From assembly GCF_003660445.1 (NCBI RefSeq), contig NZ_QZVQ01000002.1, forward strand, positions 1 through 64,000: 64,000 nt of DNA, written 5' to 3'. Origin of the DNA: Croceibacterium ferulae (lineage in GTDB: Bacteria; Pseudomonadota; Alphaproteobacteria; Sphingomonadales; Sphingomonadaceae). Below, piece by piece: positions 45,445 through 57,286 of this stretch. The first letter of the stretch is position 1. Each line of letters opens with the position of its first letter. The notes below the pieces were generated by a model. That model made no database searches, was not told the origin of the DNA, and was given only the letters and a program-made list of their open reading frames with translations. Position numbers and translations under genes: made by a program.

Positions 45445-47943
45445 ATGGCAAGTCAGGGCGTCGGTCTGTTCGGTCCCGAACCCGGGATCGATCCGCTCGC
45501 CTGGTATGCCGGCGATCCGGGCGCGGATTTGTACTGCGCCTCCACCCCGGCGGTGGCCGATGCCTGGCGTGGCTTCGTGGCGGGGCTGGCGCGGCAGGGC
45601 GGCGGGCAGCTTGGCGCGGCGCAGACGCAGATCGACCGGCATGTCGCAGAGCTGGGCATCGCCTTCCGCCTGACGGGGGACGAACAGGAACGGTCCTGGC
45701 CGCTGGGCCCGGTGCCGATCGTGATCGGCGCGTCCGAATGGCGCGGGATCGCCGCCGGGCTGGTGCAGCGGGCGGAGCTGCTGGAGGCGATCGTGGCCGA
45801 TATCTACGGCCCGCAGCGACTGGTGCGCGAAGGGCATCTGCCGGCCGCGATGGTCTCCGGATCGCCCCATTTCGCCCGGCGCATGGTCGGCCTTGCCCCC
45901 CCGCGGCATCATCTGCAGGTGCTGGCGATCGACCTGGCGCGTGGCCCCACCGGCGAATGGCGCGTGCTGGCCGATCGCGCGCGCTTCGCCGTTGGCGTCG
46001 GCTATGCGCTGGAGAACCGCCTGGCGGTCAGCCGTGCCACGGGCGGGGCACTGGCGGAGATGGGCACGCGCCGGCAGAGCGACTTCTTCGATGCGCTGCG
46101 CTCCGGCATCGCCGCCGATTGCCAGCGCAGCGAGCCGCGGGTCGCGCTGCTGACGCCGGGGCGGTTCAGCCAGTCCTATCCCGAACAGGCCTATCTCGCG
46201 CGGCACCTGGGCTTCTCTCTGGTGGAAGGGCGCGACCTGGTGGTGCGCGACGGGCGGCTGTTCGTGCGCACGATCGCGGGGCTGAAGCGGATCGATGCGC
46301 TGTGGCGCTGGATCAACACGCATTCGATCGATCCGCTGAATTTCGATACGCGCAGCCGGATCGGCGTGCCGGGCCTGCTGTCCGCCTGCGAGAGCGGACA
46401 GCTGGCGGTGGCCAACTGGATGGGCGGCGGGGTGGTGGAATCGCGCGCCATGTCCGCCTTCATCCCGCGCCTGTGCCGCGAGTTGCGCGGGGAGCCGCTG
46501 CTGCTGCCCAATGCCGCCACCTGGTGGTGCGGCGGCCCGGCGGAGCGGGACCATGTGCTGGCAAACCTGGACGATCTGGTGCTGTCCTCCTCCTTCCGCA
46601 CGCCGGTGGCGCTGCTGCCGGATGGCGCCACCCGGCAGGGCAGCAGCCTGAGCGGGGAGGAACGCGATCGTTTGCGTGAGGCAATGAGCCGGCGGGCGAT
46701 GGACTATACCGCGCAGGAGATCATCCAGGTGTCCACCACCCCCTGCCTGGTCGGCAACCGGCTGGAGCCGCGCGGCTTTACCCTGCGAGCTTTCCTGGCG
46801 CGTGATGCCAGCGGCGCCTGGACCGTGCTGCCGGGGGGCTTGGGCCGGATCTCGCAATCCGGCGAGCTGCGGACCTGGCTGATGGGCGCGGGCGACCTGT
46901 CGGCCGATGTGTGCATTGTCGATCCCGTGGCCGCCGCGGCGGACCAGCCCTCCCCCCGCCTGACCCTGTCCGCACCGGAGGAGCCACCCGCCATCCGCCG
47001 CGGCGCGGGGCTGCTTCCCAGCCAGGCGGCGGACAATCTGTTCTGGTTCGGGCGCTATGCCGAACGCTGCCAGCAGACGGCCCGCGCGGCGCGGACGCTG
47101 CTGCAATGTGCCGGCGACCTGGAGAGCGACCCGGCCGCGAGCGGCACCGTCCAGCGCCTGTCGCAGATGCTGTACCGATGGGGCGCCGTGTCCTCCCCGT
47201 ACGGCCGCGCGCTGGACATCGCGGCGGCTGCGCTGGGCGACGGTACGGCTGGCAGCTCCGTCGCGTCGCTGGAGGAGCGGATGCGATCGCTGGCGCTGCT
47301 GCTGCGCGACCGGCTGAGTCGCGACAGCTGGCGTGCGATCAGTCGCCCGCTTGCCCCGTTCGTGCCCGGCAATGCGGAATCGCTGATCGCCGCCGCGGAA
47401 GCCACTATCGAGCGCGGCGCGGCCATCCAGCGGCTGATCGCCGACACGCTGAGCCGGGCGGATGCCTGGCGTTTCCTGGATGTGGGCCTGTGCCTGGAGC
47501 GCGCCTCGCTGATCTTCCAGGCGGTCAATGCGCTGTTGCCGGCGGAGCCCAGCGCCGACGATCTGGGCGCGCTGCTGGACCTGGCCGATGCGGAGGCGCT
47601 GTATATCGGCCGCTACATGACCCGCCCCTTCACCGCACCGGCGATCGACATCGTGCTGCTGGACCCGGAACAGCCGCGCGGTGCGATCTTCCAGACGCGG
47701 CGGCTGGTGCAGCACATGGAGGCGCTGCCGCAGCTGCGGCATTCCGGTCGCGCCGATCCGCCGCTGCGGCTGGCCCGTCAGCTGCACGCCCGGATCGAGG
47801 CGCTGGAGGCGGAGCATGTGACGCATGCGGTGATCGATGATCTGGTGGACGGCCTGGGCGGCCTGTCCAACGCGATCGGCAAGCGGTTCTTCCTGCAGCA
47901 GGACGTGTTGCGCCGGCGGGGGGCGGAGGCGCTGCTGGGGTGA
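45445..47943 (+). CDS. Circularly permuted ATP-grasp / alpha-E fusion protein
   Basis: About 832 aa. The first 500 residues are a circularly permuted type 2 ATP-grasp domain (RVALLTPGRF, AYLARHLGFSLVEG, and VRTIAGLKRIDALWRW landmarks). From about residue 510 (LLPSQAADNLFWFGRYAE) an alpha-E domain follows, usually a separate protein. ATP-grasp enzymes make amide or peptide bonds. The fusion implies both parts act in one complex. ATG codons at 45385 and 45445 are possible; I take 45445 because the former lies inside the upstream gene. The stop overlaps the next GTG. Confidence 0.88.
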   Translation: MASQGVGLFGPEPGIDPLAWYAGDPGADLYCASTPAVADAWRGFVAGLARQGGGQLGAAQTQIDRHVAELGIAFRLTGDEQERSWPLGPVPIVIGASEWRGIAAGLVQRAELLEAIVADIYGPQRLVREGHLPAAMVSGSPHFARRMVGLAPPRHHLQVLAIDLARGPTGEWRVLADRARFAVGVGYALENRLAVSRATGGALAEMGTRRQSDFFDALRSGIAADCQRSEPRVALLTPGRFSQSYPEQAYLARHLGFSLVEGRDLVVRDGRLFVRTIAGLKRIDALWRWINTHSIDPLNFDTRSRIGVPGLLSACESGQLAVANWMGGGVVESRAMSAFIPRLCRELRGEPLLLPNAATWWCGGPAERDHVLANLDDLVLSSSFRTPVALLPDGATRQGSSLSGEERDRLREAMSRRAMDYTAQEIIQVSTTPCLVGNRLEPRGFTLRAFLARDASGAWTVLPGGLGRISQSGELRTWLMGAGDLSADVCIVDPVAAAADQPSPRLTLSAPEEPPAIRRGAGLLPSQAADNLFWFGRYAERCQQTARAARTLLQCAGDLESDPAASGTVQRLSQMLYRWGAVSSPYGRALDIAAAALGDGTAGSSVASLEERMRSLALLLRDRLSRDSWRAISRPLAPFVPGNAESLIAAAEATIERGAAIQRLIADTLSRADAWRFLDVGLCLERASLIFQAVNALLPAEPSADDLGALLDLADAEALYIGRYMTRPFTAPAIDIVLLDPEQPRGAIFQTRRLVQHMEALPQLRHSGRADPPLRLARQLHARIEALEAEHVTHAVIDDLVDGLGGLSNAIGKRFFLQQDVLRRRGAEALLG

Positions 47944-48863
47944 GGTATCGCGTCCGGCAGGATTCGCGGATGCATTACCGCACAGGCGTGTCCGACGCCC
48001 GGCTGAACCTGCGCCTGCGCCCGGCGGCCTGGCCCGGGCAGACCGTGCGCGACTTTACCATGGTGCTGGATGTGCCGCCGACAGAACGGACGGACGGACC
48101 CGGCCCCTATCTGAGCCATGTCACGACGCTGCGGTATGACAAGCGGCTGACATCGCTGCGCATCGTGACGGAGTTCACGGCCGATCTGGCGCCGCTGCCC
48201 GTGCCGCAGGCCACTCCGGCGCTGGACGCGCTGCGGCAGCTGGCCGGCGACCAACGCACGCTCGGCCCGCTGGCACCCGCCGCCTATCTCTATGGCGCCA
48301 GCATGACGCCGCTGGACGAGGTGATCGGCGCCTGGGCCGCGCCCGATCTGCTGCCGGACACCCCCGTGCTGGACGCAGCGCGCGCCCTTGCCGCGCGGAT
48401 CCACCGGGAGTTCACCTACGCGTCCGGCGTCACCACCTCGCGCACGCTGCCGGCGGAGGCGTTTGCGGCCAAGGCGGGAGTGTGCCAGGACTTCGCCCAT
48501 GTGCTGATTGTGGCGCTGCGGATGCACGGCATCCCGGCGGGCTATGTCAGCGGCTATCTGCGCACCCTGCCCCCGCCCGGCCGGCCGCGGCTGGTGGGCG
48601 CGGATGCGATGCATGCCTGGGCGGCGGCGTGGTGCGGTCCGGATGCCGGGTGGATCGGGATCGATCCCACGAACAACAGCCTGGCGCGCGATGACCACAT
48701 TGTGCTGGGCGTGGGCCGCGACTATGCCGATGTGACGCCGGTGAACGGCGTCTTCGTGGGCGGCGGCAAGCAGAGCACCGACTTCCGCGTGGATGTGGTG
48801 CCGGTGGACGAGCCGGCGGCGGAGGCGGTGGTACCGCCCACCACCGCCCGCCGCACCGGCTGA
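47940..48863 (+). CDS. Transglutaminase-like (protease-type) protein
   Basis: 307 aa. An N-terminal beta-sandwich (transglutaminase N-region) precedes the core with Cys182 (AGVCQDFAH), His225 (DAMHAWAAAWC) and Asp242 (GIDPTNN). The gene starts with GTG inside the ATP-grasp stop (GTGA), so the two are coupled. In known clusters this gene is the second transglutaminase next to the ATP-grasp/alpha-E pair; its target peptide is unknown. No signal peptide. Confidence 0.93.
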   Translation: MRYRVRQDSRMHYRTGVSDARLNLRLRPAAWPGQTVRDFTMVLDVPPTERTDGPGPYLSHVTTLRYDKRLTSLRIVTEFTADLAPLPVPQATPALDALRQLAGDQRTLGPLAPAAYLYGASMTPLDEVIGAWAAPDLLPDTPVLDAARALAARIHREFTYASGVTTSRTLPAEAFAAKAGVCQDFAHVLIVALRMHGIPAGYVSGYLRTLPPPGRPRLVGADAMHAWAAAWCGPDAGWIGIDPTNNSLARDDHIVLGVGRDYADVTPVNGVFVGGGKQSTDFRVDVVPVDEPAAEAVVPPTTARRTG

Positions 48864-48882
48864 GCGCCTCAGTTCCTCCGCC

Positions 48883-51333
48883 TCAGAACTGCGACTGCAC
48901 GGTGAAGCCCCAGGTGCGCGGATCGCCGGGATTGCCGACGATCAAGCCGGTATTGCCCGATGGCACCTGCAACTGTTCGAAATAGTCCTCGTCCGCCAGG
49001 TTGCGCACCCACAGGAAGGCGTTCAGCCCCGCATCGGTGCGAAAACCCGCGCGCAGATTGTGCAGCTGGTAGCCGTCGATCCAGGTGTAGGCCGAAGGCG
49101 TAGGGTTGGACGAGAAGCGCGAACGATGGCTGCCGTCATAGCCAAGGTACAGCTGGCCAACCCGGCCCGCCAGCGTGACCGGGACATTGCCCTCCGCCCC
49201 GAAGGACACCGCCCAGCGCGACACGCCTGGCAGGCGCTGGCCGGAAATGTCGCAGTTTGCCGGGCTGAGCCCGCCGGGCGTGCCAGGGGCTGACGGCGTC
49301 TGCCCCGCGCCGACCGTGGTGCCGCCGGACAGTTCGGGCGGGCACGGCGCATCGGCGAAGGAGCGGTAGGTCGCATCGGTGAACGCACCGCTGACATAGG
49401 TGTTGAACCGGGTCGAGGGGCGCAGCGATGCATCCAGTTCGATTCCTTGCGTGCGCACCGCCTCCGCATTGGCGAGATAGCCGCGCAGCACGCCGGTTTG
49501 CCCGTTCACCACCTGCGCCTGGTAGTCGCGAATGTCCGTGCGGAAGGCCGCCAGGTTCAGCGTGACGCGCCCATCCCACAGCTGGCTCTTCAGGCCCAAC
49601 TCGTAATGGCTGACCCGTTCGGGGTCGACCGTGCCCACCTCCAGCACCGGATTGCCCGCGGCATCGTTTGGCACGCCGTTCAGGTTGATGCCGCCTGGCT
49701 TGAAGGTGCGGGCATAAGTCGCATAGCTGCGGATGTCGGGGGTGATGGCATAGGCGAGCGTCACGTCGTAGCTGACGTTCCAGTCATCGAATTGCGGTTC
49801 GAAGAATTGCGGCGCCAGCACGCCGCGCTGCGCCACGATGCGCGGATCGGTGCTGGCGAAGGTCACCAGCTGCCCCGCCCCGTTGGTCACCACCGAATTG
49901 TACAGCCCGTCCTTGCGGTCATAGTTCAGCCGCACGCCCGGCTGGAGGCTGAGGCTGTCCGTCAGGTCGAAGCTGGCCTGGCCGAACAAGGCGAGGCTGA
50001 GATTGTCGAGCCGGATGTCGTTGCGCGCGGTCAGCCCGTCCAGCACGGACGGATCGCGCGACAGGGGGCTGGAGGGTGCCAGCAGCCAGGCGCTGGCCGC
50101 CGAACCCTGTGCCTGCGTGCCCTGAGTGCGCACCTCCTGATAGAAGGCGAAGGCGCCCAGCAGGAAGTCGACGCGGTCACCATCGTGATTGAAGCGGAAC
50201 TCCTGCGTCCACTGGTTCTGCTGACTGGGGTTCTGCGACAGGCTGGTGATCGGCAGGCCGGTGAAGTCGCGGTCGTTTTCCGGCAGCCAGTCCCAGTAGC
50301 GCCAGGCAGTGATGCTGGTCAGTTCGCCCCAGCCGGTATCCCAGCGCAGCCGGGCGGAGGCGCCGGCAATGGTGTTGCCGGCGCTGAGGGTGGCATCGAT
50401 GTCGGTGCGCCGGGCGAAAGGATCGGTGTTCGGCACCTGGTAGTTCTGCGCGGCCGCCAGCGCCGCGTATTGCCGGTTCAGCGCCCGCTGCGTGGCGCCG
50501 GTGCGGACGAACACGGTCCCGCAGCAGGCCGGATCCTGCGTGCTGTAATCGGCGGCAAAGGTCACCTCCACGCTATCGGCCGGTTCCCACAGGACCTGCC
50601 CGCGGACGCCGAAATTGTCCTGCTCGTTGATCCATTCGCCGGTGGCGACATTGCGGATCGTGCCCCGGCGACTGGTGCCGGAGAAGGCGAGCCGCGCGGC
50701 GACCGTGTCGCTGATCGGGCCGGAAAGGCTGGCCTTGCCTTGCGCGAAACTCAGATTGCCGACCGACGCCTCCGCCCGCGCCTCGAAGTCGAAAGTGGGC
50801 TGGCGGGTGGTGATGTTCACCGCGCCGGCGGTGGTGTTCTTGCCGTAGAGCGTGCCCTGCGGCCCGCGCAGCACCTCGATCTGCGCCACGTCCAGGAAGT
50901 CGAACGTGGCGGAGGCGACGCGGTTGTAATAGACGTCGTCCACATAGATGCCGACGCCCTGGTCGAACCCGTCATTCGTCAGGCCGAAGGGCACGCCGAT
51001 GCCGCGGATGTTCACCGCCGAATTGCGCGGGTTGGAGCTGTAGAAGGTGAGCGACGGCACCAGTTGCTGCAGCCGGCCCACGTTGAACGCACCGGTATTG
51101 TCGATCTTGTCCGCATCCACCACGCTGATCGCCAGCGGCACCTGCTGCGCGGTCTCCTGCCGGCGGCGGGCCGTGACGAGGATGGCCGGCTGCTCGGCAT
51201 CGCGGGCGCCGGTGCCGACGGAGGGAGGCGCCTCCCCGCTTTCCCAGCCGGGATCGGCCACCTGGGCATAAGCGGGGGTGAATGCAGGAAGACTGGTCGC
51301 CGCCAGCAGCAGCGCAACGGATTTTGGATGCAT
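48883..51333 (-). CDS. TonB-dependent receptor
   Basis: 816 aa with a signal peptide (SVALLLAATSLPAFTPAYAQ). Next come a TonB-box-like AILVTARRRQETAQQVP, a plug domain (VNIRGIGVPFGLTNDGF, LRGPQGTLYGKNTTAGAVN) and a 22-strand barrel ending in an aromatic residue (TVQSQF), as outer-membrane insertion needs. It belongs to the type frequent in sphingomonads for large organic substrates; the ligand is unknown. It lies 77 bp after the YezD gene on the same strand, in a run with an Rrf2 regulator. Confidence 0.94.
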   Translation of the reverse strand: MHPKSVALLLAATSLPAFTPAYAQVADPGWESGEAPPSVGTGARDAEQPAILVTARRRQETAQQVPLAISVVDADKIDNTGAFNVGRLQQLVPSLTFYSSNPRNSAVNIRGIGVPFGLTNDGFDQGVGIYVDDVYYNRVASATFDFLDVAQIEVLRGPQGTLYGKNTTAGAVNITTRQPTFDFEARAEASVGNLSFAQGKASLSGPISDTVAARLAFSGTSRRGTIRNVATGEWINEQDNFGVRGQVLWEPADSVEVTFAADYSTQDPACCGTVFVRTGATQRALNRQYAALAAAQNYQVPNTDPFARRTDIDATLSAGNTIAGASARLRWDTGWGELTSITAWRYWDWLPENDRDFTGLPITSLSQNPSQQNQWTQEFRFNHDGDRVDFLLGAFAFYQEVRTQGTQAQGSAASAWLLAPSSPLSRDPSVLDGLTARNDIRLDNLSLALFGQASFDLTDSLSLQPGVRLNYDRKDGLYNSVVTNGAGQLVTFASTDPRIVAQRGVLAPQFFEPQFDDWNVSYDVTLAYAITPDIRSYATYARTFKPGGINLNGVPNDAAGNPVLEVGTVDPERVSHYELGLKSQLWDGRVTLNLAAFRTDIRDYQAQVVNGQTGVLRGYLANAEAVRTQGIELDASLRPSTRFNTYVSGAFTDATYRSFADAPCPPELSGGTTVGAGQTPSAPGTPGGLSPANCDISGQRLPGVSRWAVSFGAEGNVPVTLAGRVGQLYLGYDGSHRSRFSSNPTPSAYTWIDGYQLHNLRAGFRTDAGLNAFLWVRNLADEDYFEQLQVPSGNTGLIVGNPGDPRTWGFTVQSQF

Positions 51334-51410
51334 GGTCTCGCTTTCGTAAGGTGGAGATGATGCATCCGGTGGTCCGGTCTGATCGGGTGAAGGGGTAGAA
51401 GGTTGCCGGC

Positions 51411-51575
51411 TCAGCCGGCGAAGCGACGCCGCTCGGTGACGTCGATCTGCATCAGCTTGCCGTCATGCACGGTCAGCTGGATCACGCCGTAGCGCAGACG
51501 GCCAAGCGCCTCCGATATCGTGGACAGCGCATCGTCATGCTGCCCGGGGGCATGAAGGTCGGTTCGTGTCGCCAT
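51411..51575 (-). CDS. YezD-family (DUF2292) small protein
   Basis: 54 aa. The core LGRLRYGVIQLTVHDGKLMQIDVTERRRF is split here for length: RLRYGVIQLTVHDG, then GKLMQIDVTERRRF, which matches the YezD pattern. Start is the ATG at 51575 with AGGAG upstream. YezD genes tend to lie near sulfur-assimilation or sulfonate genes and Rrf2 regulators; the molecular role is not known. Here the Rrf2 gene precedes it and a TonB receptor follows. Confidence 0.85.
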   Translation of the reverse strand: MATRTDLHAPGQHDDALSTISEALGRLRYGVIQLTVHDGKLMQIDVTERRRFAG

Positions 51576-51640
51576 CGAATTGCTCCTGCTTCGATGAGCA
51601 GGTCTGTAACTCAACCCGGATGGTAGACAATAGCCTTCCG

Positions 51641-52117
51641 CTATTCGTCGCCCAAGTGCAGCTTTGGTGCGGCGGGCCGATCATCGTCATTAGCGAAGGG
51701 CGGGATCAGCTCGATCGGGTCGGACAGGCGGATGCCGTCCAGGATCGCGGCGGTCTGGTCCCGCACCTGCAGCATCAGCGCGCGCGTGCGGCAATCGCCC
51801 TCGGCCAGACAGTGGCTGCATTTCTCGTGCGCGAAGCGGCTGGCGCAGGGCACCAGCGCCAGCGATCCGCGCATGAGGCGGATCAGGTCGCCATAGGTGA
51901 TGTCCACCGGCGGGATCGCCAGCCAGTACCCCCCTACCTTTCCTCGCTTGCTGCCGACCATGCCGTATCGCGCCAGTTCGGACAGGATGGTGGTCAGGAA
52001 CTTGACGGGAATGTTCTGCGCCGCGGCGATCTCCGCCAGCTGCACTGGCCCTTGCCCGTGCCGGTCGGCCAGGTGCTGCATGGCGCGGATGGCGTAGCGG
52101 GTCTTCTGGGAAAGCAT
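51641..52117 (-). CDS. Rrf2-family transcriptional regulator
   Basis: 158 aa with an N-terminal winged helix (LSQKTRYAIRAMQHLA, VKFLTTILSELARYGMV, GKVGGYWLA). The region that carries an Fe-S cluster in IscR or NsrR has four cysteines here: PCASRF, KCSHCLAEGDC. This C-x8-C-x2-C-x4-C spacing differs from the three-Cys set of IscR. It probably senses redox, iron-sulfur or sulfur status. It sits between two TonB receptor genes, upstream of YezD, which it likely controls. Confidence 0.93.
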   Translation of the reverse strand: MLSQKTRYAIRAMQHLADRHGQGPVQLAEIAAAQNIPVKFLTTILSELARYGMVGSKRGKVGGYWLAIPPVDITYGDLIRLMRGSLALVPCASRFAHEKCSHCLAEGDCRTRALMLQVRDQTAAILDGIRLSDPIELIPPFANDDDRPAAPKLHLGDE

Positions 52118-52193
52118 AGCGGCCTACCTTCATGCCGTGCCGAACCCGGATCGGCAAGCGCCATGCCACATTTGCGCCGCATTTCGCCGCGGA

Positions 52194-55136
52194 TCAGAAC
52201 ACCTGCGCGACGCCCAGCTTCAGCGTGCGGCCCAGCGCGTTGTGGGTGAACGGGTCGAAGTTCTGGTCGATCCGAGCTAGCGGGGGCTGCGCGTCGGTAA
52301 GGTTGACCAGGGCCAGCGACAGGGTCGTGCCATCGCCGGGCAACGGCAGGTTCCAGCGCCAGGTCGCGTCCAGCGTGGTGAAGCTGCCGATATGCTGCCC
52401 GTCTGTCACGCTCTGCCCGCCGAGCGCGGCATTGGGGCCGAAGATCGCTGCGCCGCGCCGGTCGTCATAGCCGGCCACATGGTTCAGCTGCAGGCGCAGC
52501 AGATGCGCGCCGCCCTCCCCCTGCAGCCAGGCGGAGCCCTTCAGGTCGGGCAGCGGATAGGCGGTGGTCTGGAAGTTGAGGCCGCCGACCGCGTCGAAGG
52601 CTGGCTGCACGACCATGCCTTCCACCAGCAGCGCGTCGGTCTGGTACTCGATGGTGTAGGTGGCGTTCAGCCCTGCCTCCAGCCGCAGGCCTGCCGCGGG
52701 TTCGAAGGTGTAGGCCGCGCGGGCATCCACGCCGCTGGTGTCGATCCCGCCGGTGTTGAACAGGCGGGTGGACAGGCGCTGCACATTGCCGATGCCGCAG
52801 GTGCCGCCGGAGAAGGTGAAGCGGGCCTGCAAAGCGGCGAAGGCAGGGTTGCCGCAATTGACGGTGCCGCTGGCGCCGAACAAGGCGCTGATGATCGCGC
52901 CCACCGGCTCCGCCTCGATCGCGCCGCTGAAATCGTAGCGCCAGTAATCAAGCGCCGCGGTGAAGCCGCCACGGGCGACATCCACCCCGGCGTTCCAGGT
53001 GGTCGCCCGTTCGGGCGCCAGCGCCGGATCGCCGCGCACATCCACCGCGCGCAGGGCGCTGCCGATCAGCGTGAGCACGACCTGGTCGACCAGACGGCTT
53101 TGCGGCGGGGCGGCGCGGAAGGTGGAACCGACGCCGGCGCGCAGCGCAATGCCGTCCGCCAGCTCCCAGCGGATGCGCGCCTGCGGATCGAACGTATCGC
53201 CCCCGCCATAGCTTTCGTAGCGGGCGGACAGCTGCACCAGCACACCGGGCAGCAGCGGCAAACGCGCCTCGGCGAAGCCGGCCCAGACCTCGTCCGCCGC
53301 AGCGACATCGCGGTTGGATCCGATGAAGCCCAGTGCGCCGGTCTCCACCGCGCAGGTCGCCGCGGGGTCCAGCACGGAGCCGGGGCACGGGAACAGGTCC
53401 AGGCTGTTGGCCCCGGTGTAGCGGCGCTCGTAGCGGTCGCGGCGGAACTGCCCACCGACCGCGAACTCCGCCTCTCCGCCTGGCAGCACCAGGCCGGTCC
53501 CGCCTGCCAGCACCAGATCAGCCACCCAGGCGCGGGTGTTGGCGACGCGCCAGGACAGGTCGTAGATCTGGTCGACCGTGGCGAGATCGTTGGCGAGCGC
53601 CGCGCCGCCGAAATTCGGATTGGCCACGCCGGTGATCGCATTGGCCGGGATCGCGGTGGAGAACGGGTTGAAGAAGGTGCAGCCGCCCGTGCCCGCGATC
53701 GCGGCCAGCTGCGTCGAGCTCAGCCCCGCGCGGCTGGCCGGGCTGGCATAGGCGCAGTCCGGTCCGCCGAAGCCGGCCAGCGCATTCTGCAGCAGGTCCA
53801 CGAAGCTGTCGCCCACGGCGAAGTGCCGGTCATATTCGCTGTAGGTCGCACTGGCGGTCAGCCGCATGTCGCCTGCCAGCTGCCAGCCGAGCTCCACCGT
53901 CGCCTGATACATGTCGGCGTCGCGCGGCTGCTTGGCGGTGTTGCGGGCATTGTCATACAGCGGATTGCCCCCTGACAGCAGCGGGCGGAAGCGGACGGGG
54001 AAGGCCAGCGCCGGCTGCCCCGGCGCGCAGCCCGCCGCCGCGCCGAACCGGGCGCAGTAATCCACCAGCGCGGGCGCATAGTCCGGAACGACGAACAGCC
54101 CATCGCCGCCAAAGGCCGCATTGGCCGATGGCGAGACGGTCGGCAGGAAGGATGGCGAGGTCGCCAGCGTCGTTTCCAGCCGACCATACAGCCCGGTGAC
54201 GCGCAACTCCGCCGAGGGGCCGACGTCCACCGCCAGATCGGCGAACAGCTGGTAGCGGTCCTCCGGCTCCACGATGTTGGTGAAGCCCAGGAAATTGGTA
54301 AAGCACAGGTCGCCGCCACTGGCGGGGGAGCGGAAGCCGCCCAGCCCTTCGCAGCCCTCGTCTGCGGTGAAGCCCGTGCCGTTCAGCGGCCCGTCCCAGT
54401 CGAAGTTGCCGGGATTGCCGCCACCCGTCCAGCCGCCTTGCGGGTTCTCGGCATAGGGGCGCAGCACGGCGCGGCGGTCGCCCGCCATCAGCTCGCTGCG
54501 GTGCTGGTATCCGGCCGACAGGAAGGCGCGCACCGGACCGATCCATCCCCCCCAGCCGAGCGCGGCATTGCTGTCGCCGTGCGAGCCGTCGATGAAGCGA
54601 TGTGCGGCAGAGGCGGTGAAGCCGTTCTGGTCCGTGCGGGTGATGAAGTTGACCACGCCGCCGATCGCATCGGAGCCATAGGTGGTGGCGCCGCCATCGG
54701 TCAGGATCTCGATCCGGTCAAGCGCATCGACCGGCAGCAGGTTCACATCCACGAAGGGCACATTGCCGGACCCGCTCTGCGCCAGGCGGCGGCCGTTCAG
54801 CAGCACCAGCGTGCGCTGCGGCCCCAGTCCGCGCAGATTGATGGAGGCGCTGCCCTCCGCGAACTGGCTGCGGCCGTCGAACTGCGCGGAATCGCCCAGC
54901 ACGCCGCTGGACGCAGGCAGCACGCGGGTGAGGTCCAGCAAGGTGGGTGCGCCCTGTGCGGCCAGGTCTTCGGCCCGCCACACCTGCACCGGCGCCGCAC
55001 CATCGCCGGTGCCCGCGATCAGCGTCCCGGTGACCACGATCGGCTCGGCTGTCTCTGCCTGCTGCGCGACGGCCGGGCTGGCGGCGAGCGCCAGTGCCGG
55101 CAGGCAGGCCGTTGCGAGCAGCCGATGCGATGTCAT
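52194..55136 (-). CDS. TonB-dependent receptor (large, sphingomonad type)
   Basis: 980 aa with a signal peptide (LLATACLPALALAASPAVAQ) and a TonB-box-like EPIVVTG. The plug carries INLRGLGPQRTLVLLNGRR and the GGATTYGSDAIGGVVNF motif, typical of the receptor class taking up carbohydrates or large compounds. The barrel ends with LGVAQVF. It is about 75 bp ahead of the Rrf2 gene, same strand. Ligand unknown. The divergent acs gene starts 181 bp away. Confidence 0.93.
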   Translation of the reverse strand: MTSHRLLATACLPALALAASPAVAQQAETAEPIVVTGTLIAGTGDGAAPVQVWRAEDLAAQGAPTLLDLTRVLPASSGVLGDSAQFDGRSQFAEGSASINLRGLGPQRTLVLLNGRRLAQSGSGNVPFVDVNLLPVDALDRIEILTDGGATTYGSDAIGGVVNFITRTDQNGFTASAAHRFIDGSHGDSNAALGWGGWIGPVRAFLSAGYQHRSELMAGDRRAVLRPYAENPQGGWTGGGNPGNFDWDGPLNGTGFTADEGCEGLGGFRSPASGGDLCFTNFLGFTNIVEPEDRYQLFADLAVDVGPSAELRVTGLYGRLETTLATSPSFLPTVSPSANAAFGGDGLFVVPDYAPALVDYCARFGAAAGCAPGQPALAFPVRFRPLLSGGNPLYDNARNTAKQPRDADMYQATVELGWQLAGDMRLTASATYSEYDRHFAVGDSFVDLLQNALAGFGGPDCAYASPASRAGLSSTQLAAIAGTGGCTFFNPFSTAIPANAITGVANPNFGGAALANDLATVDQIYDLSWRVANTRAWVADLVLAGGTGLVLPGGEAEFAVGGQFRRDRYERRYTGANSLDLFPCPGSVLDPAATCAVETGALGFIGSNRDVAAADEVWAGFAEARLPLLPGVLVQLSARYESYGGGDTFDPQARIRWELADGIALRAGVGSTFRAAPPQSRLVDQVVLTLIGSALRAVDVRGDPALAPERATTWNAGVDVARGGFTAALDYWRYDFSGAIEAEPVGAIISALFGASGTVNCGNPAFAALQARFTFSGGTCGIGNVQRLSTRLFNTGGIDTSGVDARAAYTFEPAAGLRLEAGLNATYTIEYQTDALLVEGMVVQPAFDAVGGLNFQTTAYPLPDLKGSAWLQGEGGAHLLRLQLNHVAGYDDRRGAAIFGPNAALGGQSVTDGQHIGSFTTLDATWRWNLPLPGDGTTLSLALVNLTDAQPPLARIDQNFDPFTHNALGRTLKLGVAQVF

Positions 55137-55317
55137 GGTGTCGTTTTCCGTTCCGGACCCGTTAGCGGCGGCCCGGATAGTCCCGCTGCAGGATTGATCA
55201 AGCGCAAGTGGGCTGCCCGCTTCGTGCAAAGGTGCTGGCAACGCCGGCGCGCCCTGTGCATTACCACTTGCGAAACGAGAACACGCGGACAGACCGCGAC
55301 CTGGAGAAGGGAAAGCG

Positions 55318-57267
<1,950 letters not shown>

Positions 57268-57286
57268 AGGCTGAGGGGCGGCGCGC

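Noticed and set aside
55137-55317. Possible cobalamin or other riboswitch upstream of the large TonB receptor
   Set aside because: I found no B12-box or other recognisable riboswitch core in the 181 bp between the receptor and acs.
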